Assembly: GCF_032452875.1 (NCBI RefSeq)
Contig: NC_083869.1
Coordinates: 78,176,501 to 78,240,500 of the forward strand
Reading direction: 5' to 3'
Length of the DNA stretch: 64,000 bases
Source: Bos javanicus
Lineage: Eukaryota; Chordata; Mammalia; Artiodactyla; Bovidae
The notes beneath the pieces are model-generated. The model worked only from the letters and a program-made list of their open reading frames with translations. It had not been told where the DNA came from and did no database searches. Position 1 is the first letter of the stretch. Each line of letters opens with the position of its first letter. The translations under genes were made by a program, and so were the position numbers. Positions 10,106 through 20,728 of this stretch are shown here, in pieces.

Positions 10106-10524
10106 AAATAGGTTCTATTATTAATGATAAATTGAGAAATACTTTGCAAATTCACTCCCCCTGAGTCATATTTCTGGACATCTTTGTTGAAGAAACAGGA
10201 ACTATGTGCAGATTAAATGGCTTTCTCAAAGCTTCCTCTTCCTCTCTAGGCAAAGGTATATTATTTATAAATGGTACTTGCTGAAAAATAAGCAAACAAA
10301 ATAAACATATCTTTAACATTATTAGAGAAAAATTTCTTTAGAGTGTGGGTTCAGGACAGAGGGCTGACATAACTGTCCATCTGTCATCATATGAAAATAT
10401 TCAAGACATTGATACATGCACTCAAAGCGTTAACAGTTACTTTTAACAAGCAATTATTTAGCTTTTCTTCATTCTTAGTAATTGTTTCATATATTCAGCT
10501 TACCTTTGATGGTATTAAAGGGAG
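10106..10524. other. Unassigned AT-rich sequence
   Basis: No recognisable element in this stretch. Confidence 0.4.
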
Positions 10525-10735
10525 AGAAATAAATATTTGTAAGTACCCACTAAATGTCAGATTTAATCACGCACAGCTTTGCATGAGACACTTCACCTAA
10601 TCCACACAACAGCTCAATGTGCTCTAATCTTGCAGATGAGCACACAGAGACTCAGACAGGGAAATGCTACCCAAGGCAGTGCCAGGACTTACAAGGAAAT
10701 TCCCAAAACATTTCTCTCTCAGACCAAGGACCATG
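10525..10735 (+). mobile_element. MIR SINE remnant
   Basis: Shows the MIR order: taagtacccactaaatgtca, cacttcacctaatccacaca, cagatgagcacacagagact, and a degraded ccaaggcagtgccaggactt. Confidence 0.75.
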
Positions 10736-10754
10736 TTCTTTGTTTATCCCCCTT

Positions 10755-10945
10755 GTGTGTATATGCTAAGTCATGTCTAACTCTTTGCAACCCCATGGAT
10801 TGTAGCTCACCAGGCTCCTCTGTCCGTAAAATTCTCCAGGCAAGAATACTGGAATGGGTGGCTGTGCCCTCCTCCAGGAGATCCTCCCAACCCAGGGATT
10901 GAACCTGGGTCTCTTATATCTCCTGGACTGGCAGGTGGGCTATCA
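10755..10945 (-). mobile_element. Bov-tA SINE
   Basis: Antisense Bov-tA: tatatgctaagtcatgtcta at the left, gggattgaacctgggtctct in the body. The tRNA-derived head is partly lost. Confidence 0.88.
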
Positions 10946-11143
10946 CTAGTAAAGGGGGATGCCACCTCATTCCCCCTTATCATGTCACATTTCAATGTAT
11001 CCTAAACTAGTTTTTCAGAATTAGATGAAGTTCTCCTGCTAAAATTCTACAAATGAAACATATCTTTTCCTTAAAATCAGACAGTATAGAAATAAATTAA
11101 AAAAACAAAAACTAAAACTAAAACTGAACTTTTGTCCTTGTCT

Positions 11144-11544
11144 CAGTTCAGCTCAGTTCATTCACTCAGTCGTTTTCGACTCTTTGCGACCCCATGAATC
11201 GCAGCATGCCAGGCCTCCCTGTCCATCACCAACTCCTGGAGTTCACTCAGACTCACGTCCATTGAGTCAGTGATACCATCCAGCCATCTCATCCTCTGTC
11301 GTCCCCTTCTCCCCTTGCCCCCAATCCCTCCCAGCATCAAAGTCTTTTCCAATAAGTCAACTCTTCTCATGAGGTGGCCAAAGTACTAGAGTTTCAGCTT
11401 TAGCATCATTCCCTCCAAAGAAATCCCAGGGCTGATCTCCTTCAGAATGGACTGGTTGGATCTCCTTGCAGTCCAAGGGACTCTTAAGAGTCTTCTCCAA
11501 CACCACAGTTCAAAAGCATCAATTCTTCCGTGCTCAGCCTTCTT
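11144..11544 (-). mobile_element. BovB LINE copy 4, 3' part
   Basis: Antisense BovB with a pentamer-like tail (cagttcagctcagttcattc). It is interrupted at 11545 by a young L1 and resumes at 12770. The sequence gtgctcagccttctt (11530-11544) is duplicated at 12770-12784. Confidence 0.95.
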
Positions 11545-12769
11545 TTTTTTTTTTTTTTTTTATTTTTAAAACTTTACATAATTGTATTAGTTTTGCCAAA
11601 TATCAAAATGAATCCGCCACAGGTATACATGTGTTCCCCATCCTGAACCCTCCTCCCTCCTCCCTACCCATACCATCCCTCTGGGTCGTCCCAGTGCACT
11701 AGCCCCAAGCATCCAGTATCGTGCATCGAACCTGGACTGGCAACTCGTTTCTTACATGATATTTTACATGTTTCAATGCCATTCTCCCAAACTTCCCACC
11801 CTCTCCCTCTCCCACAGAGTCCATAAGACTGTTCTATATATCAGTGTCTCTTTTGCTGTCTCGTACACAGGGTTATTGTTACCATTTTTCTAAATTCCAT
11901 ATATATGCGTTAGTATACTGTATTGGTGTTTTTCCTTCTGGCTTACTTCACTCTGTATAATAGGCTCCAGTTTCATCCACCTCATTAGAACTGATTCAAA
12001 TGCATTCTTTTTAATGGCTGAGTAATACTCCATTGTGTATATGTACCATGGCTTTCTTATCCATTCATCTGCCGATGGACATCTAGGCTGCTTCCATGTC
12101 CTGGCTATTATAAACAGTGCTGCAATGAACATCAGGGTACACGTGTCTCTTTCCCTTCTGGTTTCCTCAGTGTGTATGCCCAGCAGTGGGATTGCTGGAT
12201 CATAAGGCAGTTCTATTTCCAGTTTTTTTAAGGAATCTCCACACTGTTCTCCATAGTGGCTGTACTAGTTTGCATTCCCACCAACAGTGTAAGAGGGTTC
12301 CCTTTTCTCCACACCCTCTCCAGCATTTATTATTTGTAGACTTTTGGATTGCAGCCATTCTGACTGCCATGAAATGGTACCTCATAGCGGTTTTGATTTG
12401 CATTTCTCTGATAATGAGTGATGTTGAGCATCTTTTCATGTGTTTGTTAGCCATCTGTATGTCTTCTTGGAGAAATGTCTATTTAGTTCTTTGGCCCATT
12501 TTTTGATTGGGTCATTTATTTTTCTGGAGTTGAGCTGTAGGAGTTGCTTGTATATTTTTGAGATTAGTTGTTTGTCAGTTGCTTCATTTGCTATTATTTT
12601 CTCCCATTCTGAAGGCTGCCTTTTCACCTTGCTAATAGTCTCCTTTGATGTTGCAGAAGCTTTTAAGGTTAATTAGGTCCCATTTGTTTATTTTTGCTTT
12701 TATTTCCAATATTCTGGGAGGTAGGTCATAGAGGATAGGCAAAACACTCTCTGACATACATCACAGCAG
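11545..12769 (-). mobile_element. Young L1 (artiodactyl) with 5' inversion, inserted in BovB copy 4
   Basis: Antisense L1 3' end: poly(A) seen as T-run, 3' UTR (ttgccaaatatcaaaatgaa, ccctcctccctcctccctac), then the C-terminal part of ORF2. Flanked by a 15-bp target duplication (11530-11544 / 12770-12784). At the 5' end, 12737-12769 is the reverse complement of the L1 segment that should follow, so the insertion ends in a 33-34 bp inversion. ORF2 is frameshifted. Confidence 0.96.
11890..12627 (-). pseudogene. L1 ORF2 C-terminal fragment (frameshifted)
   Basis: Three open pieces together cover the ORF2 C-terminus, including the cysteine-containing region GCGEKGTLLHCWWECKLVQP and the end IYTMEYYSAIKKNAFESVLM. 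Only the C-terminal part is present, with no endonuclease or RT catalytic core. Confidence 0.9.
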
Positions 12770-13518
12770 GTGCTCAGCCTTCTTCACAGTCCAACCCTCA
12801 CATCCATATATGACCACAGGAAAAACCATAGCCTTGACTAGACGGACCTTTGTTGGCAAAGTAATGTCTCTGCTTTTGAATATGCTATCTAGGTTGGTCA
12901 TAACTTTCCTTCCAAGGAGTAAGTGTCTTTTAATTTCATGGCTGCAGTCACCATCTGCAGTGATTTTGGAACCTCAAAAAATAGTCTGACACTGTTTCCA
13001 CTGTTTCCCCATCTATTTGCCATGAAGTGATGGGACCGGATGCCATGATCTTCATTTTCTGAATGTTGAGCTTTAAGCCAACTTTTTCACTCTCCTCTTT
13101 TACTTTCACCAAGAGGCTTTTTAGTTCCTCTTCACTTTCTGCCATAAGGGTGGTGTCATCTGCATATCTGAGGTTATTGATATTTCTCCCGGCAATCTTG
13201 ATTCCAGCTTGTGCTTCTTCCAGCCCAGCATTTCTCATGATGTACTCTGCATAGAAGTTAAATAAGCAGGGTGACAGTATACAGCCTTGACGTACTCCTT
13301 TTCCTATTTGGAACTAGTCCGTTGTTCCATGTCCAGTTCTAACTGTTGCTTCCTGACCTGCATATAGGTTTCTCAAGAGGCAGGTCAGGTGGTCTGGTAT
13401 TCCCATCTCTTTCATAAATTTCCACAGTTTATTGTGATCCACACAGTTAAAGGCTTCAGCATAGTCAATAAAGCAGAAATAGATGTTATTCTGGAACTCT
13501 CTTGCTTTTTCCATGATA
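12770..13518 (-). mobile_element. BovB LINE copy 4, 5' part
   Basis: Continuation of copy 4 after the L1. Motif C is intact (encoding NNLRYADDTTLMAESEEELK). The copy ends near motif A at gctttttccatgat, 5' truncated. An open frame of 96 codons lies at 12948-13238. Confidence 0.94.
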
Positions 13519-14149
13519 AAGGAAGACAAAAAAAATATTAAAACTGCAAGTACCAATTCTATTTTTCTCTTGAGTGAGATCAGAATTCTTTACTTGAAAC
13601 CAAAAACCAGAAACGATACTCTGTTAGTTTGATCTATGATGTTTTCATATCTTCCTGAAGTTTCAGCTCTGAAATGGGCAGTCTCTTCCTATGTCACTGC
13701 TGGATTTCTATGTGGATTTCTTCTCTTGTTCTGCACGGTCATCATCCTCCTAGTAGACGTTCCCAGAAAGGGCAGATCTTGTCCACTTGTGTGAGATTTT
13801 AGGCATGACTCTGTGATTCAGTGGATCAAATATCCACTTACAGTCGATGCCTGAGCAACTTAATTTCACTTCAAATGGTCACTCCAGTGGGATTCCTCTA
13901 ATGACTGAAATGTGGGATGACAGCTTATTTATTCTTTTTGCCTTCTCTCTTTTTAATTAAGATATTAAAAGGATAGACTCATATCAGCCATTTGTATGCT
14001 CAGTGTAATAAAGCTGGCAGCAATCAAATAACCTTTAAAATATCTAATTAGGGAAACACAGTCCCTAATTCATAAGTTCAAGACAACTTAAATAGGAGCC
14101 ACCTGCTTGCATAATAAAGATAGTTAGTTACTTTCACATTTTTTTTATT
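13519..14149. other. Unassigned sequence
   Basis: No repeat family or exon recognised. Rather mixed base composition with an A-run at about 13529. Confidence 0.4.
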
Positions 14150-14345
14150 TAGTAATACTTAGAGATATTGTTCTACATGCTTTATGAATCTTAGCTCATT
14201 TAGCTCCTCTGATAGTCTCATTTTTATAACACTTCTAAATTATTACCCATTTTATAGGTGAAGAAACTGAGTCACAAGAGAGTAATGTGATTTGCCAAGG
14301 TCACACAAAGGAATGGATTAGAGATTTAAAGCCAGACAATTTACC
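14150..14345 (+). mobile_element. MIR SINE remnant
   Basis: Clear MIR order: tacttagagatattgttcta, attacccattttataggtga, agaaactgagtcacaagaga, tttgccaaggtcacacaaag. Confidence 0.85.
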
Positions 14346-14804
14346 TTACCTCCCCCATTTGTTCTGCTTTGTATCCATCAGTGAACTGTGGTATTTGTTT
14401 CAGTCCTTAAATGCCTTTATTTCCTCCTTTTCCCATGGTCATGCCAGGAGAGGTGGACTACATTAGCAGGAGAGAGAAAGCGAAGACTAACTTATGTGCA
14501 GTTGACCTACACTGCAGCGTTTATGGTCCAAGTGAAATTCTACCCAAAGATATAATAATGCCAGACTCAGGAGAGAGCCATGGCCAAGGAACACAGGAGG
14601 AAAGTTAAGGGAGATGATGCCATTTTTAGTATCTGTATTGGGCCTGACTGAAAGGTCATGAGTGCTAGCAATAAAAACGATTTCCATCATAGCCTGGAAT
14701 CCTTGCCTACTGGGGAATAAAGTTGCATGCATACTTTCATTCTACTGAAGGAATGAGTCATTACACCTTTCCATTCATTGCAGAGCATAGAAGTAGTGTT
14801 ACAT
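14346..14804. other. Unassigned sequence
   Basis: Contains a 65-codon open frame (14411-14608) without any recognisable domain. No splice-site or promoter case can be made. Confidence 0.4.
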
Positions 14805-14965
14805 GAGGGACTTCATTATTTATTCACCAAATGACCTCATAAAGTAGATTTTTCATGACTGTCTTCCAGATGGGTTTACTGAGTGTTAGAGATAGGATGC
14901 TGTTGCTTAAAAGTTCACAGACTCTAAGATAAGACTGAAATTATCATTTAAATGTACTGCTTCAT
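14805..14965 (+). mobile_element. Possible MIR SINE remnant
   Basis: Words cctcataaagtagatttttc, ccagatgggtttactgagtg and a 'degraded ttgcccaagg'-like segment appear in MIR order, but divergence is high. Confidence 0.4.
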
Positions 14966-15282
14966 TTTGGGGAGATACCTCTTTCTAGGTTGATTTGAAA
15001 ATAACCAACCCACCCTAAAAATACAATTGTGTGAGGAGAAGATGATTTTCCATATAAAGTCCAGTGATAGATTGTCTTTGGATATCTCTCAAGGCTTCTT
15101 CTTTTATTTCTGTAATTATAAAACTGAAGACATTATGTTTAAAATTGATTCTCGGCCAGTTGCAACCATTCTGTCTTTATTCAGTTCTGAATTACCCTAA
15201 AGGGAGTGTGGGTCAAAGGAATAATTTTTCCCAAAGTCTTGTAATTTAGTCAGAAGCATATTTTCAGTAAACCTGTTATTTA

Positions 15283-16914
15283 TTTATTTTCTTTTAATTT
15301 AATTTAATTTTTTAACTTTACAATATTGTATTGGTTTTGCCATATATCAAAATGAATCCACCACAGGTATACATGTGTTCCCCATCCGGAACCCTCCTCC
15401 CTCCTCCCTCCCCATACCATCCCTCTGGGTCATCCCAGTGCACCAGCCCCAAGCATCCAGTATCGTGCATCGAACCTGGACTGGCGACTCATTTCATATA
15501 TGATATTATACATGTTTCAGTGTCATTCTCCCAAATCATCCCACCCTCTCCATCTCCCACAGAGTCCATAAGACTGTTCTATACATCAGTGTCTCTTTTG
15601 CTGTCTCGTATACAGGGTTATTGTTACCATCTTTCTAAATTCCATATATATGTGTTAGTATACTGTATTGGTGTTTTTCTTTCTGGCTTACTTCACTCTG
15701 TATAATAGGCTCCAGTTTCATCCACCTCATTAGAACTGATTCAAATGTATTCTTTTTAATGGCTGAGTAATACTCCATTGTGTATATGTACCACTGCTTT
15801 CTTATCCATTCATCTGCTGATGGGCATCTAGGTTGCTTCCATGTCCTGGCTATTATAAACAGTGCTGCGATGAACATTGGGGTATATGTGTCTCTTTCCC
15901 TTCTGGTTTCCTCAGTGTGTATGCCCAGCAGTGGGATTGCTGGGTCATAAGACAGTTCTATTTCCATTTTTTTAAGGAATTTCCACACTGTTCTCCATAG
16001 TGGCTGTACTAGTTTGCATTCCCACCAACAGTGTAAGAGGGTTCCCTTTTCTCCACACCCTCTCCAGCATTTATTGCTTGTAGACTTTTGGATCGCAGCC
16101 ATTCTGACTGACATGAAATGGTACCTCATAGTGGTTTTGATTTGCATTTCTCTGATAATGAGTGATGTTGAGCATCTTTTCATGTGTTTGTTAGCCCTCT
16201 GTATGTCTTCTTTGGAGAAATGTCTATTTAGTTCTTTGGCCCATTTTTGATTGGGTCATTTATTTTTCTGGAATTGAGCTGCAGGATTTCCTTGTATATT
16301 TTTGAGATTAGTTGTTTGTCAGTTGCTTCATTTGCTATTATTTTCTCCCATTCTGAAGGCTGTCTTTTCACCTTACTTATAATTTCCTTTGTTATGCAGA
16401 AGCTTTTAAGTTTAGTTAGGTCCCATTTGTTTATTTTTGCCTTTATTTCCAATATTCTGGGAGGTGGGTCATAGAGGATCCTGCTGTGATGTATATCGGA
16501 GAGTGTTTTGCCTATGTTCTCCTCTAGGAGTTTTATAGTTTCTGGTCTTACTTTTAGAGCTTTAATCCATTTTTAGTTTATTTTTGTGTATGGTGTTAGA
16601 AAGTGCTCTAGTTTCATTCTTCTACAAGTGGTTGACCAGTTTTCCCAGCATCACTTGTTGAAGAGATTGTCTTTAATCCATTGTATATTCTTGCCTCCTT
16701 TGTCAAGGTGTCCATATGTGCATGGATTTATCTCTGGGCTTTCTATTTTGTTCCATTGATCTATATTTCTGTCTTTGTGCCAGTACCATACTGTCTTGAT
16801 GACTGTGGCTTTGTAGTAGAGCCTGAAGTCAGGTAGGTTGATTCCTCCAGTTCCATTCTTCTTTCTCAAGATTGCTTTGGCTATTCGAGGTTTTTTGTAT
16901 TTCCATACAAATTA
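15283..16914 (-). mobile_element. Young L1 (artiodactyl), 5' truncated, with target duplication
   Basis: Antisense L1 3' end of about 1.63 kb: A-rich tail (T-rich on this strand), 3' UTR, and ORF2 C-terminal third back to a point encoding KYKKPRIAKAILRKKNG. Flanked by a 15-bp direct repeat with one mismatch (taaacctgttattta at 15268-15282, taaacctgctattta at 16915-16929). No 5' inversion. Confidence 0.96.
15635..16869 (-). pseudogene. L1 ORF2 C-terminal fragment
   Basis: Open pieces at 16651-16869 (GTGGINLPDFRLYYKATVIK), 16228-16452 and 15635-16183 (182 codons ending HQYSILTHIYGI). Stops and frameshifts separate them. This is the region downstream of the RT domain, including GCGEKGTLLHCWWECKLVQP. 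Confidence 0.92.
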
Positions 16915-16982
16915 TAAACCTGCTATTTAGTAAAATATTCCTCTCTTTTCATGTATTTTCCTCTTGACATCCCTCTGTGCCC

Positions 16983-17206
16983 TAAAAGTGAAAGTGAAAG
17001 TAGCTCCATCATGTCCCACTCTTTGAAGCCCCATGGACTGTACAGTCCATGGAATTCTCCAGGACAGAAAACTGGAGTGGATAGCCGTTCCCTTCTTCAG
17101 GGGATCTTCCCAACCCAGGGATCTAATCCAGGTCTCCCTCATTGCAGGCAGATTCTTTACCCGCTGAGCCACCAAGGACACCCAAGAACACTGGAGTGGG
17201 TAGCCT
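16983..17206 (-). mobile_element. Bov-tA SINE with a partial second unit
   Basis: Antisense Bov-tA (tcccactctttgaagcccca; gattctttacccgctgagcc) followed at once by a short repeat of body sequence (cccaagaacactggagtggg), as in the dimeric copy at 28102. Confidence 0.88.
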
Positions 17207-18311
17207 ACCTAGACTATAAATGCAGCATCTACTTTGAGACTCTGGTTCTCGATTAGGTCTATGCTACTAAAAAAAGGAAAAAAACAAACAAACAAACAAA
17301 CTCATTATAAAGCTTCACTTACAATTCTATCATTATTTGAAAATTATGAGTAATGCTATAACCAATTTCAGTTAGTGTTATAACCAATTTTCTTTTATCC
17401 TCTTGAATGTGTAATTAATTACAGCATCTGAGTTATACAGAAATTGAGACTTCCATGATTTTGTCAGGTTTTGTAAGCATAGATTACTCAGATCCAAGTA
17501 TAATAATGCCTATCTTTAAGAGATCGACTTGCAATTTGATCAAAAATTTCCAGTTGTGATCCATAATGAAAGGAATAGGGGGTTACTAAATGGCAGATAA
17601 AACTGTTTACTTCATTTGTCTTTTAGAGCCTATATGAATCTTTTCTGGGTTGATAGGTATTTAAAAATATTAGTTCAGATAAACATATTGCCATCCTGTC
17701 TTTCATTCTAAATGAATGCCATTCCTGTCTTTCGTTCTAAATGAATGCCATTTCTTCTGTTTGCATTTAAATTTACTTTAAGGAGTCACAAATAAAATAT
17801 ATTATATCATAAGAATCATAAAATGCAGGTGTTGGGATGAAAGAGCATCTTAGCACCTGCGTTTTATGGGGACATAAAGGAGATATATATTACAGTTAAA
17901 AGAAATTTGTTTTGCCTTTGTTTCCTCTGAGAAAGAATTCAAAAGTACTTGGTCCCTCTAGAAAGAAACATGTAAACTAGCAATGTGTTTAAAAATGAAA
18001 AAGAGAAAAAGAAGAAAGGATAAAGAAATTGTTGCTTCAGAGCAGGAATGCCCATGCGTGCATGCCATAAATATGATACTTTAATAAATGACATTATAAA
18101 TATAAAATGTGCAAATAAATAAGAATGTGCATAGCATCACAGCCACTTATTTCACTTGTATTTCTGAAAGAGCTAAGTGGAATACATATGTAAAAGTAAT
18201 CACCAAACCCAGAATGTGTGCCTTCACTTTGTACACATGAGTTGCATATATACTTGTAAACCTTGCCAGAGAAAATGACAGATTAGTCCTGGGTCAGATT
18301 TGACATCTTCC
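17207..18311. other. Unassigned AT-rich sequence
   Basis: Contains an (AAAC)n run at 17284-17302 and a 28-29 bp tandem duplication at 17691-17747. Otherwise no recognisable element. Confidence 0.45.
17691..17747. repeat. 28/29-bp direct tandem duplication
   Basis: 17691-17718 and 17719-17747 are two copies of ccatcctgtctttcattcta plus aatgaatg, differing by one inserted T and one A/G change. Confidence 0.95.
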
Positions 18312-18509
18312 AAGATCCAAACAAGAAACACCTGGAGTAACAGGAAAATTTGGCCTTGGAGTACGGAATGAAGCAGGGCAAAGTCTAATAGAGTTTTGGC
18401 AAAAGAACGCACGGGTCATAGCAAATGCCCTCTTCCAACAACAAAAGAGAGGACTCTACACATGGACATCACCAGATGGTCAACACCGAAATCACATTGA
18501 TTATATTCT

Positions 18510-18854
18510 TTGCAGCCAAAGATGGAGAAGCTCTATACAGTCAGCAAAACAAGACCGGGAGCTGACTGTGGCTCAGATCATGAACTCCTTATTGCCAAAT
18601 TCAGACTTAAATTGAGGAAAGTAGGGAAAACCACTAGACCGTCCAGGTATGACCTAAATCAAATCCCTTATGATTATACAGTGGAAGTGAGAAATAGATT
18701 TAAAGGACTAGATCTTATAGACAGAGTGCCTGATGAACTATGGACTGAGGTTCGTGACATTGTACAGGAGACAGGGATCAAGACCATCCCCATGGAAAAG
18801 AAATGCAAAAAAGCAAAATGGTTGTCTGGGGAAGTCTTAAAAATAGCTGTGTAA
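18510..18854 (+). pseudogene. BovB endonuclease C-terminal fragment
   Basis: Open frame encoding GADCGSDHELLIAKFRLKL. The SDH motif is the catalytic histidine block at the end of apurinic-type endonucleases of RTE LINEs. The upstream HIDYIL motif is present but lies in another frame, because an A was lost in the run at 18545-18548. Confidence 0.85.
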
Positions 18855-18863
18855 AGAAGATAA

Positions 18864-19295
18864 GTGAAAAGCAAAGGAGAAAAGGAAAGATATAAGCATC
18901 TGAATGCAGAGTTCCAGAGAATAGCAAGGAGAGATAAGAAAGCCTTCCTCAGTGATCAGTGCAAAGAAATAGAGGAAAACAACAAAATGGGAAAGACTAG
19001 AGATCTCTTCAAGAATATTAGAGATACCAAGGCAACATTTCCTGCAAAGATGGGCTCGATAAAGGACAGAAATGGTATGGACCTAACAGTAGCAGAAGAT
19101 ATTGAGAAGAGGGGGCAAGAATACACAGAAGAACTGTACAAAAAAGATCTTCATGACCCAGATAATCACGATGGTGTGATCACTCACCTAGAGCCAGACA
19201 TCCTGGAATGTGAAGTCAAGTGGGCCTTAGAAAGCATCACTACGAACAAAGCTAGTGGAGATGATGGAATTTCAGTTGACCTATTTCAATCCTGA
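18864..19295 (+). pseudogene. BovB linker and start of RT
   Basis: 143-codon open frame (GEKERYKHLNAEFQRIARRD ... EECKW-type region ... ESITTNKASGDDGISVDLFQ). It corresponds to the RT fingers segment whose hallmark is NKASGGDGIPVELFQ. It ends at a frameshift caused by a lost A (ctatttcaatcctg). Confidence 0.88.
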
Positions 19296-19465
19296 AAGAT
19301 GATGCTGTGAAAGTGCTGCACTCAGTATGCCAGCAAATTTGGAAAACTCAGCAGTGGCCACAGGACTGGAAAAGGTCAGTTTTCATTCCAATCCCAAAGA
19401 AAGGCAATGCCAAAGAATGCTCAGACTAGCGCACAGTTGCACTCATCTCACATGCTAGTAAAGTA

Positions 19466-20008
19466 ATGCTCAAAATTCTCCAAGTCAGGTTTCAGCAATA
19501 TGTGAACTATGAACTTCCAGATGTTCAAGCTGGTTTTAGAAAAGGCAGAGGAACCAGAGATCAACTTGCCAACATCCGCTGGATCATCAAAAAAGAAAGA
19601 GAGTTCCAGAAAAACATCTATTTCTGCTTTATTGACTTTATTGACTGTGTGGATCACAATAAACTATGGACAATTCTGAAAGAGATGGGAATACCAGACC
19701 ACCTGACCTGCCTTTTGAGAAACCTATATGCAGGTCAGGAAGCAACAGTTAGAACTGGACATGGAACAACAGACTGGTTCCAAATAGGAAAAGGAGTACG
19801 TCAAGGCTGTATACTGTCACCCTGCTTATTTAACTTATATGCAGAGTACATCATGAGAAATACTGGACTGGAAGAAGCACAAGCTGGAATCAAGATTGCC
19901 AGGAGAAATAGCAATAACCTCAGATATGTAGATGACACCACCCTTATGGCAAAAAGTGAAGAACTAAAGACCCTCTTGATGAAAAAAAAAAAAAAAAGAG
20001 CCTCTTGA
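19466..20008 (+). pseudogene. BovB reverse transcriptase palm fragment
   Basis: 180-codon open frame with QAGFRKGRGTRDQLANIRWI, a shortened motif A (FIDFIDCVDH, where other copies have FIDYAKAFDCVDH), motif B region GVRQGCILSPCLFNLYAEYI and motif C changed to YVDD. The motif A change removes the conserved AKAF residues through a TTTATTGAC tandem pair (19628-19645). It ends by reading through the inserted poly(A) as lysines. Confidence 0.9.
19982..19997 (+). repeat. Poly(A) tract flanked by a duplication inside BovB RT
   Basis: 16 A residues sit between two copies of aga[c/g]cctcttgatga (left 19968-19982, right 19997-20011, sharing A residues with the tract). Other BovB copies have this segment once and no A-tract. 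Confidence 0.85.
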
Positions 20009-20728
20009 TGAGAGTGAAAGAGGAGAGTGAAAAAGTTGACTTAAAGCTCAACATTCAGAAAACGAAGATCATGACATATGGTCCCATCACTTCATGGGAA
20101 ATAGATGGGGAAACAGTGTCAAACTTTATTTTTGGGGCTCCAAAATCACTGCAGATGATGACTGCAGCCATGAAATTAAAAGACACTTACTCCTTGGAAG
20201 GAAAGTTATGACCAACCTAGATAGCATATTGAAAAGCAGAGACATTACTTTGCCAACAAAGGTCCATCTAGTCAAGGCTATGGTTTTTCCAGTGGTCATG
20301 TATGGATGTGAGAGTTGGACTGTGAGGAAAGCTGAGCACTGAAGAATTGATGCTTTTGAACTGTGGTGTTAGAGAAGGCTCTTGAGAATCCCTTGGACTG
20401 CAATGAGATCCAACCAGTCCATTCTAAAGGAGATCAGCCCTGGGTGTTCTTTGGAAGGAATGATGCTAAAGCTGAAACTCCAGTACTTTGGCCACCTCAT
20501 GCGAAGAGTTTGCTCATTGGAAAAGACTCTGATGCTGGGAGGGTTTGGGGGTAGGAGGAGAAGGGGACGACAGAGGATGAGATGGCTTGATGGTATCACT
20601 GTCTCGATGGACGTGAGTCTCAGTGAACTCCTGGACTTGGTGATGGACAGGGAGGCCTCGCGTGCTGCAATTCGTGGGGTCGCAAAGAGTTGGACAAGAC
20701 CGAGCGACTGAACTGAAGATCCATACAA

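Larger units (their letters stand above)
18325..20715 (+). mobile_element. BovB LINE copy 5, longest copy, with target duplication
   Basis: Sense BovB of about 2.39 kb. It starts inside the endonuclease domain (encoding ETPGVTGKFGLG), runs through the linker and RT, and ends in the 3' tail (gcgactgaactg). Flanking direct repeats aagatccaaacaa (18312-18324) and aagatccatacaa (20716-20728) match at 12 of 13 positions. Damage: a lost A in the run at 18545-18548, an inserted T before the stop near 18854, a lost A near 19290, a 9-bp net in-frame loss at motif A, YADD changed to YVDD, and a poly(A) insertion at 19982. Confidence 0.97.

Noticed and set aside
9907..10155. Frame with a polyglutamine run
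   Set aside because: The glutamines come from the (TTG)n microsatellite read in antisense; no coding signal around it.
18325..20715. Active BovB source element
   Set aside because: 5' truncated within the endonuclease, at least three frameshifts, altered motif A and YVDD in place of YADD.
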